Positions 32,469 through 47,240 are shown, counted from the stretch's first letter. The stretch: DNA of 52,500 bases from Anaeromyces robustus (GCA_002104895.1 MCFG01000015.1:62501-115000), one strand, 5' to 3'. The notes: generated by a model from the letters alone, not told the origin. Translations and numbers: made by a program.

Positions 32469-33383
32469 TGAAAAAGGATGTATCATTAAATGATGAAAAT
32501 GAAAAAAAGAAAAACGAAGAAATAACAATTATTGAAAGTGATGAATATAATAATGATGATGATGATGATAAAAACAATAACAATAATAATAATAAACCAT
32601 TAAATAAAAAATCAATTAAGAATAATAATAGAAATAATTATAATATGAATGACAATAATATTGATTCAAATGTTCAAATTCAAATAGAAATTGATGACGA
32701 CTTTCAAATAAATCAAAAATCAAAAAATCGTAGCAATAACAGAAATAATAATAGTAATAAGAGCAAAAATAATCAAAATAAAAATAAAAGCAGTAATAAT
32801 AGTAATAATAGTAAAAATAAAAATAATGATGATGATAATAAACCAATCATTATAAATAATAAAAATAAAACTTCTACTACTAGGAATAGTAAAAATAGAA
32901 ATAATGATGACGATAACAAACCAATCATTATAAATAATAAAAATAAAACTTCTACTACTAGGAATAGTAGAAATAGAAATAATGATGACGATAACAAACC
33001 AATCATTATAAATAATAAAAATAAAACTTCTACTACTAGGAATAGTAAAAAGAAAAATAAATCATCTAAAAAGAATTGTTCTGAAATAATTGATATAGTT
33101 GAAATTAATAGTGTTATAAAAAAAGAAAATCCCTTCATTAAAATATTAATATCTGATGCTAATGAATTAATAAAATATTTGAATAAAAGTAAATTTGAAT
33201 ATTGTGAATATAATATTGAAAAATTAAGACAATTAATTATAAGAGAAACAGCTATAAAAATGATAAGTTATTTGGTATGTAATTATTAACATATAATTAG
33301 TATGAAATATATATTTTTTTTTATCTTAATAGTTATATATTATTATTATTTAATTATTTAATTATTTAATTATTTAATTAATT

Positions 33384-33479
<96 letters not shown>

Positions 33480-33741
33480 TTTTGTTATTTATTTATTTAT
33501 TTATTAATAACGAAAATTTAATTAAATAGAAAGCACTTAAAAGAAAAGATCTTAGAAAAAATAATCAATTTGAATCAAATAAAGCCAAGCATTCTTCTAG
33601 TCATACTAAAAAGAGTAATGCAAATTCAACTTCACATAATAATATAAAATCAAATAGTAATAAAAGTAATTCTCAAGTAGTTAATGATAATTTGGAAAAA
33701 ACAAAAAAAAATAAAAGTAAGTTATTTTTTTTCCTATTTTA

Positions 33742-33774
<33 letters not shown>

Positions 33775-34900
33775 GTTTTTTAATTTATTCAAACTAACAA
33801 TCATTTGATTGTATAATTTATTGTAATGATATTAACATAATTATTTATAATTATAAATAATTAAAAATATAGATAATCAATCCAATTATAATTATAATAA
33901 TAGATATTTTACTAGAACTAATTTAAATCGTAAGCGATTAAATGATATATTAACAAAATAAATATAAAAATGAAATAAAAATAATTATTAAGTTTATATA
34001 TTTAAAATATTTTTATTATTAAAATTTATATTGAAAATAGCTGATGTTATTGAAGAATCTAACAATATCTTAGAAAATTTAAATATGATTAAAGATAAGG
34101 TTAGAAAGCCATTATCAAAAGACAAGTTAGTTTAATAAATGAAATATATATATACATATAAGATTATTATATATATTCCGATATAATTAATTAATTAAAA
34201 ATTAATTTAATATTTATTATAATATAATAATAATATATATAGTTGTTATATTGTAATTTTCGATTCTATTAATGGTAAACATCCAACTGCAGCAAAAATA
34301 ATTAATAGGTAATTAAAAAATCATATAAATATATATATAAATAATAAATAACCCATATTGCGTATAGTTAATATCAGTATTTAACAAAAAAAAAAAAAAT
34401 TTTTTTTTTGACAATATTTCATATAATTATCACAATCATAATAATATTTCCCAATAATAAAAATAAAGTTATTTATCGAGTGAAGCATTCCATAAAAAAA
34501 ATAAAATTATTAACAAAAAAGTAAGATGTTTATATGCTAAAGTTCCAAAGCAATCAAACTCATTAGATTGTGGTGTCTATTTAATTAAATACATTGAAAC
34601 TTTCTTACAAGATCCAGACAAATATATGAATATGGTTTTGGTAATGTATTTAAAAAAAAATAATTATATAATTTTATATTATATATATATTTTCAATTGT
34701 TTAATATGTAAATTATTAATTATAATAAATTATTTAAAAAAAAATAGTTATCTAAAAAAGATGATGAGCAATGGTTTAAAAAAAGTAGTATTAAAAGAAA
34801 GAGAGAAGATATCCGTGACCTTATAATAAAGTTAACTGAAGAATATAAAAAAGAACAAGAAGAAAAAGAAAAGCAATCAAATGTTAAAATAGAAAATTAA
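26405..34900 (+). CDS. Ulp2/SENP6-7-type SUMO protease (peptidase C48), giant Asn-rich form
   Basis: Seven exons: 26405-33274, 33530-33716, 33873-33929, 34041-34125, 34243-34308, 34469-34640, 34748-34900, giving 2529 aa. Residues 1 to about 1500 are Asn-rich low complexity with many hydrophobic-acidic SUMO-interacting-motif-like cores. The protease domain starts near residue 1650: FNDNLIEFCIKWLEN, SVKKWTSKVDIFDKNYIFIP, then catalytic His1755 in ESMHWYLMMIYNP. A roughly 650-residue Asn/Asp-rich insert follows, then Asp2407 (YIVIFDSINGKHP), Gln2450 and the nucleophile Cys2456 (PKQSNSLDCGVYLIKY). The C-terminal WFKKSSIKRKREDIRDLI helix fits the SENP6/7 end. All catalytic residues are present, so it is probably an active, nuclear SUMO-chain-trimming enzyme. 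The start codon follows a 30-plus-nt A run. The split domain could hide it from short-window searches. Confidence 0.92.
32818..33052 (+). repeat. Coding minisatellite, 78 bp x 3 (26-aa repeat) in the SUMO protease insert
   Basis: AACCAATCAT recurs at 32841, 32919 and 32997, exactly 78 bp apart. The encoded 26-aa unit contains NNDDDNKPIIINNKNKTSTT and RNSKNR, at residues about 2138-2215, inside the His-Asp insertion. Only a few substitutions separate the copies. Each unit holds one PIII hydrophobic core preceded by DDD. Confidence 0.95.
33387..33506. repeat. (TTTA)n microsatellite in intron 1 of the SUMO protease gene
   Basis: TTTA units with single interruptions near 33412 and 33483, filling nearly half of the 255-nt intron 33275-33529. 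Confidence 0.95.
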
Positions 34901-35640
<740 letters not shown>

Positions 35641-37258
35641 ATGGATAGCCAAGATAAGTGGTATACAGACGCTGCGGATTACTGGGATAAAGTTGAAGGT
35701 TGATTTTTTTAAAAATTCAAATTCAATTAAAAGAATAAACATTAATGAAAAATGATAATAATAATAAAAATATAAATTTCATATTTTTAATTGATGTTAA
35801 ATTATAAAAAAAGTAAAGATAAAATAACAATAATAATAATTATTATTTATATTATTATATAAACTAATAAAAAAAATTATTCAGCTACTGACGATGGTGT
35901 TCTTGGTGGTTTTGGAAATTTAAGTATTTTCGACGCAAAAGACTCAAAAAAATTTATAAAAGAATTCGTTGAAGGAAAATATGGTGCTAATAATCGTTTA
36001 ATTTCACCACCTCAATTTGAAACACATTTAGCTTGTGGTAAATAATTATATACCTTCCACATATTGTTTTTTATTAACTATTAAATATTTTTATTTATTA
36101 TTTATTATTTACTAAAATTAATATTCATATATAACAACTAAAATAAAATCTTTTTTATTATTTTTATTATGATTTATTTATTTATTTATTTATTTATTGT
36201 ATTGTATTGTATTGTATTTATAATATAATAACATTTCACATTTTACATTTTACATTTAACAATTAAATTAAATGATTTCATTATAATTCCATTAAAATTT
36301 CATCCAAATTTCAATTTATTATTATAAAAATATATTATAATTATTATATATTTAGATTGTGGAGCTGGTATTGGAAGAGTTTCAAAGGTATTTTTATTGG
36401 ATATTTTTGATAAAGTTGACCTTGTTGAACAAGTAACTATTTCATATATGCTTAAAAACAGTATTTAATAAAATAAAATATTATCAATTATTATTTTAAT
36501 TTTATTTTTTCTTATTGTATCATTAATACATTTTTTATTTTTATTATAACATTATTATACATATTAAAAAAGAATCCAAAATTTTTAGAAACTGCTAAAA
36601 ATTCATATATGGGACCATTAGAAAATCGTGTTGATAGATATATATGTGAAGGTTTACAAACTTTTACACCTGAACCAAAAAGATATGGTAAATAATAATA
36701 TTTAATAATACATTATTAAATTAAATATTTAATAATACATATACCAATATTTATATTATTATTACTTTATTAAAATAAACATACAAAAAAATATTATAAA
36801 ATATTATAAAATAAAATATAAATTAAAATAATAAATGCATAGATGTTATATGGTGTCAATGGGTTCTTGGTCATCTTAGAAATTGTAAGTTTTTATGTAT
36901 ATTCTTTTTATATAAATAATATTTTACATATATTTAATTTATAAAAAAAAATGGTTCTAATAACTAATATTATTAATCATATAATTGTGGTAATAATAAT
37001 AAAGATGATTTAGTTCAATTTTTCAAACGTTGTAAGAAGGGTTTAAAAGATAATGGTATGATTTTTGTTAAGGAAAATAATTCTTTAAATGAATTTGATG
37101 TTGATGATGTTGATAGTAGTATGACAAGATCTGATGATTTATTTAAAGAAATTTTCCAAAAATCTGGCTTAGAATTAGTAAAAGAAGCTGTTCAAAAGAA
37201 TTTTCCAACAAGTTTATATACTGTTAAAATGTATGCACTCAAACCTATTAAAGAATAA
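35641..37258 (+). CDS. NTMT1: Alpha-N-terminal protein methyltransferase 1 (NTMT1/Tae1 family)
   Basis: Six exons: 35641-35698, 35885-36037, 36356-36432, 36573-36687, 36843-36884, 37005-37258, giving 232 aa (human NTMT1 is 223 aa). The family methylates the alpha-amino group of proteins starting X-Pro-Lys after Met removal (ribosomal proteins, RCC1), using SAM. Visible family blocks: WYTDAADYWDKVEATDDGVL and GGFG at the N terminus, the SAM-binding DCGAGIGRVSK (residues 71-81), VDLVEQNPKFLETAK, then DVIWCQWVLGHL containing the substrate-site W and H, and FVKENNSLNEFDVDDVDSSM with TRSD. The last intron acceptor (37004) is inferred from phase; the short segment LRNYDLVQFF around it is the least certain. 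Cytosol and nucleus expected. Confidence 0.94.
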
Positions 37259-37729
37259 AAATTTCAAAAAGGAACAAATATAAAGAAAAAAATTTTATAC
37301 TATCTTATCAAGAAATTAACCTCAGTAGTAAAATCACCGACAACAAAGAAATAATAAAATAATACCAATAGTAAAAAATAGGTTAATAAAAATTTTTTAT
37401 ACCTAAAACAAGAACAATTGTAGCATATATATCAGAATAACATAAAATACGTTTTTCATACTTTAAAATCATAATTATTTATTAATTATATAATATATAA
37501 TAAATTATTTTATTTAATATATAATAAATCTTTTTTAAATAAATAAAAAGAATAAATAATTAAATATTAATATTACATTATATTTTCTATTTATATATAT
37601 TTAAAAAACGTAAATAATATTTTAATATATAAGAATAATAATATGTAATATTAAAATAATTATATTTTTTTTTTAATATCTATAATAATTTTTTTATTGT
37701 TTTGTTGGGTTTTGTTTGTTTTTTTGTGT
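37259..37729. other. Convergent 3' region between NTMT1 and the dehydrogenase
   Basis: 471 bp between two converging genes. The first about 170 bp are less AT-rich than usual and A-rich on the plus strand, as expected for the NTMT1 3' UTR. No ORF seen. Confidence 0.7.
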
Positions 37730-40067
<2,338 letters not shown>

Positions 40068-40507
40068 CTTTATATTTTATTATATGATAAATTTGGTATA
40101 TTATAATTTTTGAAGTTTTCTATTAAAAGTCAATTATTAATTAATATAATATATTTTTGACTGGATAAATTAAAAAATTTAATTAAAATAAAACTATAAA
40201 TTTTAAGTTATATTATTTCAAAATATTTAATATAAACGTTTTTAAAAGATTTTTTTATATAGATATTTTATTTATTAAATTATTGATATTCAATAAATAA
40301 TAAAAAAAAATTACATATACATATATAATACATACATAATGAATATATTTCATTATATAATAATAATTAAAATACAATACAAAATAAAAATACATTATAT
40401 CAATAAACTAAAATTTTTATTCTTTTAATATCTATTATTGTTGTATAACAAGAATTGTTATAGGAAAAAAAAAAAAAAAAAGAATAATTATATTTTTTAT
40501 AAAAAAT
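40068..40507. other. Intergenic: dehydrogenase promoter / SCI1-like 3' region
   Basis: 440 bp of AT-rich DNA between two minus-strand genes, with an A17 run near 40465. No gene seen. Confidence 0.7.
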
Positions 40508-41156
40508 TTAACTTTGCTTAGAAAACCTTGCTTCAGCCATTTTCCTAAACATCTATAATAACATATTTAAATTATAATATTTATAAATGATAAATTAAAA
40601 ATCATTTTAATTAGTAATATAATATTATAAAAACTATATCAATATAAAATAATTTTACATTAATAGTTTCTTCTTCCTTTTCTAAATATTATTTAATATT
40701 ATAAAAATATTATTCATATAAAGTAAAAAAAAAAATGATATTAATATTAATATTAATATAAAAAACAATATATTTATTAAAATATTTTATTCTTTTTTCC
40801 TTCTATTTCATACTTCTATATGCTGCAGCTTTCTCATTTAATTCAGCTTGTTTTCTTAATTTCATTTCTTCTCTTTTTTGATTCATTTTATCTCTTTGAC
40901 GAATTCTTTAAAATATAATAATAATAATAATAATTAATAATCAATTAAAAATTATTCAATGCAATTATTATAAACATATACATATATATATAACAAACCT
41001 CTCTCTTATATCATCACCACCCATTAATTCAGAATCTGAATATTCAACATCGTAATCTTTTTCCGCATTGGCACGATGAAACGCCGTAATTTGCTTACGT
41101 TTATCTATCATCGCTTCACTATATTTGTTTAATAATTATAATAATAGTAATAATTT

Positions 41157-41187
<31 letters not shown>

Positions 41188-42531
41188 ATTAAAACAATTA
41201 AAATATTATAAAGATATTATATTAATTTACATATAATCAAATAAAAGTAATTATACCGTCCAGTTGGTTTTGGTACTAATTCATCTAATAATTCTTTCTG
41301 CTCTTTACGAAATTTTTTTCTTTCTTGCTTTTCCTTCATATATCTATTTTTATTATTCTCTTCCCTTTCAATTTGTAATATATCTTTTTATACATATATA
41401 TATAATTTACATATTTTAGAAATAAAAAAAAATATATATAAATATATATATATAATATTTCTTTTATCTTTATTTTGAAATATTTGATATTAATTATATA
41501 CCATATTCTTCAGGTGTCATGAATTTCGTCTTTTCATTACTATTTTGTCTCTTTTCTCTTCCATATTTGTTTTCATTACTTAAAGTTTCATTATCACTCT
41601 TAAAAAATTATGAAAAAAAATATTAATAAAAAAAGAACAAAATAACTTTAGTTTCTAATACTTTTATTTTTATATATATATTTAAAAAAAAAGGTTATTT
41701 TTTATACCCCTTTTGAAATATTCCATTTATATGTTGATCTTTCAGAATTATTAATTTTTATATTTCCTTCATAATATTTTTCTTTTTAAAATAAATAATT
41801 AATTATTATAATAATAATCATATTAGTATTTGTAATAATACTATATTAAAAAAAAAAAACTTACGTTTTAATTCCACATTATTCCATTTTTTAATAAACT
41901 ATAAATAATAATTATATTATGATATATATTAATATTAAATGAATTAAATTTACATTTTAATATAGATATATATATTTTAACCTTTTTAAAATATTTTTTT
42001 CCTTTCTCAGTACTTAAATCGCTAAAATATATTTTTTTCTTTTTTCTCAACCAATATTGAAATTCTGCATTCTTTTATTCAAAGTATTTAATTATTTAAA
42101 TTTATTAAAAAATAAAGTGACCATAATATTACTATTAATAAATGAAAAATATGATAAACATAATTTGTATTATAATTAATTTTATATACATGGGAAGAGG
42201 ATAATAACCTTATTATAATAATCTTTCATTGATATTTCTATTATTAATTTTTAATAAAATAATAATTTAAATTAAATAGATGTATTAAAAAAAAGAAAAA
42301 AGAAAAAAATAATATTAATAGAAATTGAAAAGGAAAATGAAATTTAAATTAACAGGGAAATTGATATTTTAATTATAAATGTTTGTGTCGTAAATATTTA
42401 CTTGGTATACTATTTAAAGCATCTTCATATAAAGAATCTTTTTCATTTTTTCTATGGTGCTTTTTATAATTACTATCGTCTGAATAACTTGACTCGGAAC
42501 CAGAACTACTTGAATATCTTCTCTTTCCCAT
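40508..42531 (-). CDS. SCI1-like conserved eukaryotic nuclear protein (NEFxxWL / YYEG / PKxTGRE family)
   Basis: Eleven small exons: 42531-42402, 42237-42209, 42071-41982, 41898-41865, 41781-41708, 41598-41502, 41383-41257, 41118-40999, 40905-40814, 40681-40659, 40552-40508 (TAA), giving 286 aa. After a Ser-rich start (GKRRYSSSSGSESSYS) comes ISMKDYYNKNAEFQYWLRKK and KKIYFSDLSTEKGKKYFKKF, then KKWN, KYYEGNI and RSTYKWNISKG. This order resembles plant 'style cell-cycle inhibitor 1' proteins and their uncharacterised relatives. Next is a Lys/Glu coiled-coil-like stretch with PKPTGREAMIDKRK, SDSELMGGDDI, and the end METRF-like MFRKMAEARFSKQS. Probably nuclear. Function in fungi is not established; the family name is from memory and only moderately certain, but the gene model is strongly supported by phase and conservation. 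Confidence 0.72.
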
Positions 42532-43465
42532 TGTCTATTAATATTATTAATTTATTATAAAATAACTTTTGATATTTATATATTTACAAGTTTTTATATA
42601 AAATTTTAAAATTTATTAAATTAATATATAATGATTAAAAATATAATAATAAATATAAAAATATATAATTACAGTTTATATTAATAATAAATACCAAATA
42701 TATAATTTTATGGTACATTCTATATATATTAATTAATCTATATTAATTGTATATATATTTTTATGTTATTGTTGTAATTAAAAAAACTAATTGTACTACC
42801 ATTATAAACGTCTTATTAACATAATAATTTTTATTCCGAATATATTAATTTGTTGATAAAATTATGATATGATATATCATTAGGTTAATTATTACAATGT
42901 GAATATTATTTTATTTTTATATACTATTATAATAATATGAAAGTATAGAAAAGATATTATGATTTATTAAAAATATCAAATAATATATATTCCAAATATC
43001 AATATGAATTTTATAATTATTTTTTGTATTCTACAGACATTATTCACGCCATGTCAATTATAATTTGATAATATATATATATAATTAAAATAACGACAAT
43101 TATTTTATATAGAATTATTGTATATATAATTGTAATATACAAAATAATATAAAACTGTAGATTATATTTATATGGCTCAAAAAAATAAATAAACTTATAT
43201 TTTAATACAAATATTATTAAAATTTCATTATAAATAATTAAAAAAATTTATATATATATAATATTACATCCACAAAAAAATGAACAGATATTATAGGCTT
43301 AATGGAAAAATTAATATTTAATAAATTTAATAAAATATAAAAAACTTTTTATAAAAAAAAAATTTTTTTTTTCTGTATTATAAAAAGAATTTTAAATTTT
43401 CATCATTTTAAAAAATTATAATTAAAAAATATAATTATAGAAATAAAAAAAAATAATAAAACAAA
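42532..43465. other. Divergent promoter region, SCI1-like / thioredoxin
   Basis: 934 bp between two start codons on opposite strands. Very AT-rich; a small less AT-rich patch at 43030-43060 (TACAGACATTATTCACGCCA) includes the short inverted repeat GACAT/ATGTC. No ORF. Confidence 0.65.
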
Positions 43466-44343
43466 ATGTTAGCAAGTCTTTCTACACCATTGAAAACTAC
43501 TTTTCCAAAATTAGTTGTTCCATTAGCTGTAAACAGATTTAACCGTATATATCAAAAAGAAATTTTATATATCTAATTAAAAAATCTTAAAATTTTGGAA
43601 TAAATAATTTTTTTTTTTCTTTTACAATTTCATTAATGAATTGAATTTTAATCTTAATACTTTTATTATTAAATAATAAAAATAGTTACTCAAAACTTTA
43701 AAAGATTTAATTCTACTTCAAGATTAATTGAAGCTACTGATGGAACTTTCAACAAATTAATTAGTGGACCAAAAGATAAAACTATTTTAGTTGATTTTTA
43801 CGCCAAGTATTTAATAAATAAACTTTGTTTTAAATATTATATCAGCTTATTAAATTTCTATTCTTTTAATTATTTTTTAATAAGAAATAATTAATTATTA
43901 TTTTCTTGCTTAACTTATATAAACTTATTGAAATTTATGCTTACTGGTATATTTATTTATTAATTATATATATTAGCTGGTGTGGTCCATGTAAAATGCT
44001 TGCTCCAATTATGGAAGAAATTGTTGAAGAAGACGAAAATAAGGTTTTAGTTAAAGTCAATATTGATGAATGTAGAAAAACTGCTCTTGAACATAATGTA
44101 ATAATCAATTAAAATAAATATAATAATATTATATATATAATTTAATAATAATGGTATTTATGATTTTTCTTTATATATATATATTATTTTATTTCATTTT
44201 AACTAATAATAAAAAAAAAAAAAAAAAAGATTACCACAATTCCAACTGTTCAACTCTACAAAAATGGAGTAAAACGTGGTGAATTCATTGGTGCTAGAAG
44301 AAAGGGCTTAGTTCAAATGTTCATTGATGAATACTCCAAGTAA
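43466..44343 (+). CDS. Thioredoxin with N-terminal organelle-type presequence
   Basis: Four exons: 43466-43544, 43686-43806, 43977-44097, 44230-44343 (TAA), giving 144 aa. The thioredoxin fold starts near residue 40 and has the active site WCGPCK (C69, C72) preceded by VDFYAN, KVNIDECRKTALEHNITTIP with the cis-Pro at 112, and KNGVKRGEFIGARRKGLVQM. Residues 1 to about 36 (MLASLSTPLKTTFPKLVVPL, then AVNRFNLTQNFKRFNSTSR) lack acidic residues and are rich in Ser/Thr/Leu with Arg/Lys, like a mitochondrial or hydrogenosomal targeting peptide. It reduces protein disulfides using thioredoxin reductase. In an anaerobic fungus the organelle would be the hydrogenosome (inference). Exon-1 end and the N at position 67 (YANWCGPC) were fixed by phase. 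Confidence 0.94.
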
Positions 44344-44961
44344 ATTCTAAAATACCATTATTAAAAAGAAATTTCTACAAATCCTTTTTTTTTAATTAAA
44401 AAATAATATAAAGAAATCCTTGCAAAACATCAATAAAAAATTTATCTTAATATTTAAAATAACAAAGCAATAAAAATCAATAAAAAATAATGATATATTA
44501 AAAATATATATAAGTTAAAAAATAAAATTAAATATTAACAAAAAATAAATATATTGTATAAAAATATTTTCTAAACACAAAAAAAAAATAAAATAAAATA
44601 AAATAAAACATAATAAAATAAAGTAAAAATAAAATAATTGCAAAATAAAATAATCAAAGTAAAATGAAAATTTGAATTTATAAAATATTGACAGTAATTA
44701 ATTATTAATACTAAATTATATAAATAATAATTGTTTTTTTTTTTTTTTTTTTATTTCTTCATTATTATAATTACACCTGTTTTTATTTTGTTATATTTTA
44801 TTGTGTTTATATATATATATATCTTATAAGAAATAAATATGGATTAATGATAATAAGTTATATATATAATAAGAAATATATAATAATATAACATATAACA
44901 GCTTTTATGATACATAAAAAAAAGTATATTTTAATTAAAAATTAAAAATATATATATTCGC

Positions 44962-45047
44962 ATTAATAATTAATTATTATAGTAATATTTAATTCATCGG
45001 ATCCGTAAGCCATCTTAAGAAATTCAATGGAAATGTATGCCATTCAT
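44962..45047. other. Isolated GC-richer island with short open frames
   Basis: TTCATCGGATCCGTAAGCCA and neighbours (44993-45047) stand out from the AT-rich surroundings. On the minus strand an ATG at about 45036 opens a 26-codon frame beginning MAYISIEFLKMAYGSDELN; another minus frame reads WHTFPLNFLRWLTDPMN to a TAA. On the plus strand ATAG acceptor-like and CC/GTAAGC donor-like signals bracket about 23 nt. It could be a gene relic, a micro-exon or a small ORF; no assignment is safe. Confidence 0.35.
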
Positions 45048-45400
45048 TATAAAAGAATTTTATTAAAAAAAAATACATAAATATAATATAATACATAAAT
45101 ATACTACAAAAATTCGTGTAACATTTAATTTATAAAATAATTATTAAATATATAAACTATCATAAAAAAATATATTTTTTCATCATAATATAAAATAATT
45201 TTTTATAATATTACTAAATATTAAAATGTTTTCCTTTGAAAGAAATTTTTTGTATTCTTTTGATATTTTTTAAAAAAAGTATTTATATATTAATTAATTA
45301 TAAAAGTTCGTACATATACTTTTAATAATAATGATTAAAAAAATAAAAAACAATGAAAAATTACAATTATTATTAAAAAAATACAAGAATGTTAGTTCAC

Positions 45401-45479
45401 ATTAAAATTTGAATGATGTATATTATATTGGAACAAAGTTTATATTAAAATTTGAATGATGTATATTATATTAGAACAA
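45401..45479. repeat. 42-bp tandem duplication
   Basis: ATTAAAATTTGAATGATGTA followed by TATTATATT(G/A)GAACAA occurs at 45401 and 45443, with one substitution (G to A) seen. Confidence 0.9.
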
Positions 45480-46052
45480 TTAATATATTATTTTTGTAAA
45501 GTTTTATATAGTTATATAAAAAAAAAATGCTAAATCAATTACTTATTGAAGTATATATATATTTTTAAGCTGAGTTTTAATTAAAAAAATTGAAAAACAT
45601 TTTTTTTGTAATACAAAAAAATTCTTCAATATATATTCTTATTATAACTTTATTTACTATGATTTACTCTTAAATATTATATATTTATTAACCTACATTG
45701 AATTATTATTATATAATGATTGATAATTTCATAAACTATCAATCTTTTATAGTAAAAAAATAATAATTAATATTTAATAAAAAATTATAATTTCTTTTTA
45801 CAACTATATTAATAACATAGGTATATATATTTTGAATTTTTAATTAAATATTCAAAACATAACAATTAAAGTTTTTTAAAAATCAAAAAAAAAAAAAAAA
45901 AAAATTGTAATATAATTTTTTTATTTAATATTAAATATATTTATTTTTTACTTCAATAACACTAATTTAATCAAAACATATTTTATTAAGAATTATAATA
46001 TTTAAATTATTTACTATATTAATCATTATTTAATTAAATAAACAATTATATA

Positions 46053-47240
46053 ATGAATTCAAGTCAATTCGAAAAAGGCGATTTGTCTGAATATACAGAC
46101 GATACAAATTCAGGTATTATAGATTATATTTGATAATATAGTAACATCTTTTTAATTCTCAATAATAAAATATTTTATAAAAATATATTTATCATATTAC
46201 ATAAAAATAACATATATTTGATCATTAAATAAAAAATTAATACGTAAAAAAAAAAAAAAAAAGTAAAAGATGAAAGTAAAAATGAATTTACTACAACAGA
46301 AGATGAATTAGATGATAATATTGATAGTGAAAATGATGATGACGATGATGATGATGATGATGATGATGATGAAAATCTTCATTTTAGAGAAAGGAAAAAT
46401 ATGTCTATGATAGATAAAATGAATGCTTTAGACCAAGATGATAGAACTAGTGAATCTATTTCAATAAGACAAACAAAAGAAGATTCCAGAAAAAATAGTA
46501 ATAATGATATTGATAGTGATATTTTATCAAAAAGTAAAGCTAAAAGTTCATTTGGTGGACAATTACTAAGTGATGCTGAAGATTCTGATAATGATATTAA
46601 TATAACAGTATATATATAAATTTTATATTATAATTGTTTTTTTTACATTGAATTGATCTTTTTTTAAAAATATAAAAAGTTTTTTGATTAACTTTAAAAT
46701 CTAACAATTAAATATCATTTCATTAAATATAATAATTTTTATCAAATTTTATATATATATATTATATAATACTTTTAAATACAGGAACGTAAAAAGAGCA
46801 TAGATGAAGATAAACTATTGCTTGAAAAAATGTATAAATAAATTGATAATAAACTATTATTTTAAAAATCACTATTATTATTAAATAATTAAACTATACT
46901 AAAATATTATATATCTTTTTTTTTATCAATACATAAATATATAAAACAAAAAAAAATAATAATAATAATAATAATAAATATAAACACAAATATACAATAA
47001 AAAAAATAACAAATAAAAAGGGATAATATCACTGATGAAATGAAAGAATTGTTCATATATATAAACACATATCAACCAGAAGAATTTACTCTTATACCCC
47101 AACTTAAATGTTTTATTCCAGATTATATACCGGCAGTTGGTGATATTGATCCAATTATTAAAGTATGATTTTTAACAATATATAATTAAAATAAAAATAA
47201 AAATAAGATAAAAAATTAATAATATATCTTATTATTATTA

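Larger units (their letters stand above)
44344..46052. other. Intergenic: thioredoxin 3' / IFT46 promoter
   Basis: 1.7 kb, AT-rich. It contains (AAAAT)-type runs near 44585-44620, a small GC island at 44993-45047, a 42-bp tandem duplication at 45401 and an imperfect hairpin GATTGATA/TATCAATC near 45719-45745. No supported gene. Confidence 0.65.

Noticed and set aside
28069-32583. Many minus-strand ORFs over the SUMO protease exon
   Set aside because: Antisense shadows of Asn (AAT) and Lys/Asp codon runs in the 6.9-kb exon.
43466-43528. Thioredoxin exon 1 ending at the GTAAAC donor (43529)
   Set aside because: That phase makes exon 2 run into a stop; the GTATAT donor at 43545 keeps the frame through the active site.
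45719-45745. 8-bp inverted repeat GATTGATA/TATCAATC
   Set aside because: AT-rich short palindromes are expected often in this composition; no supporting context.
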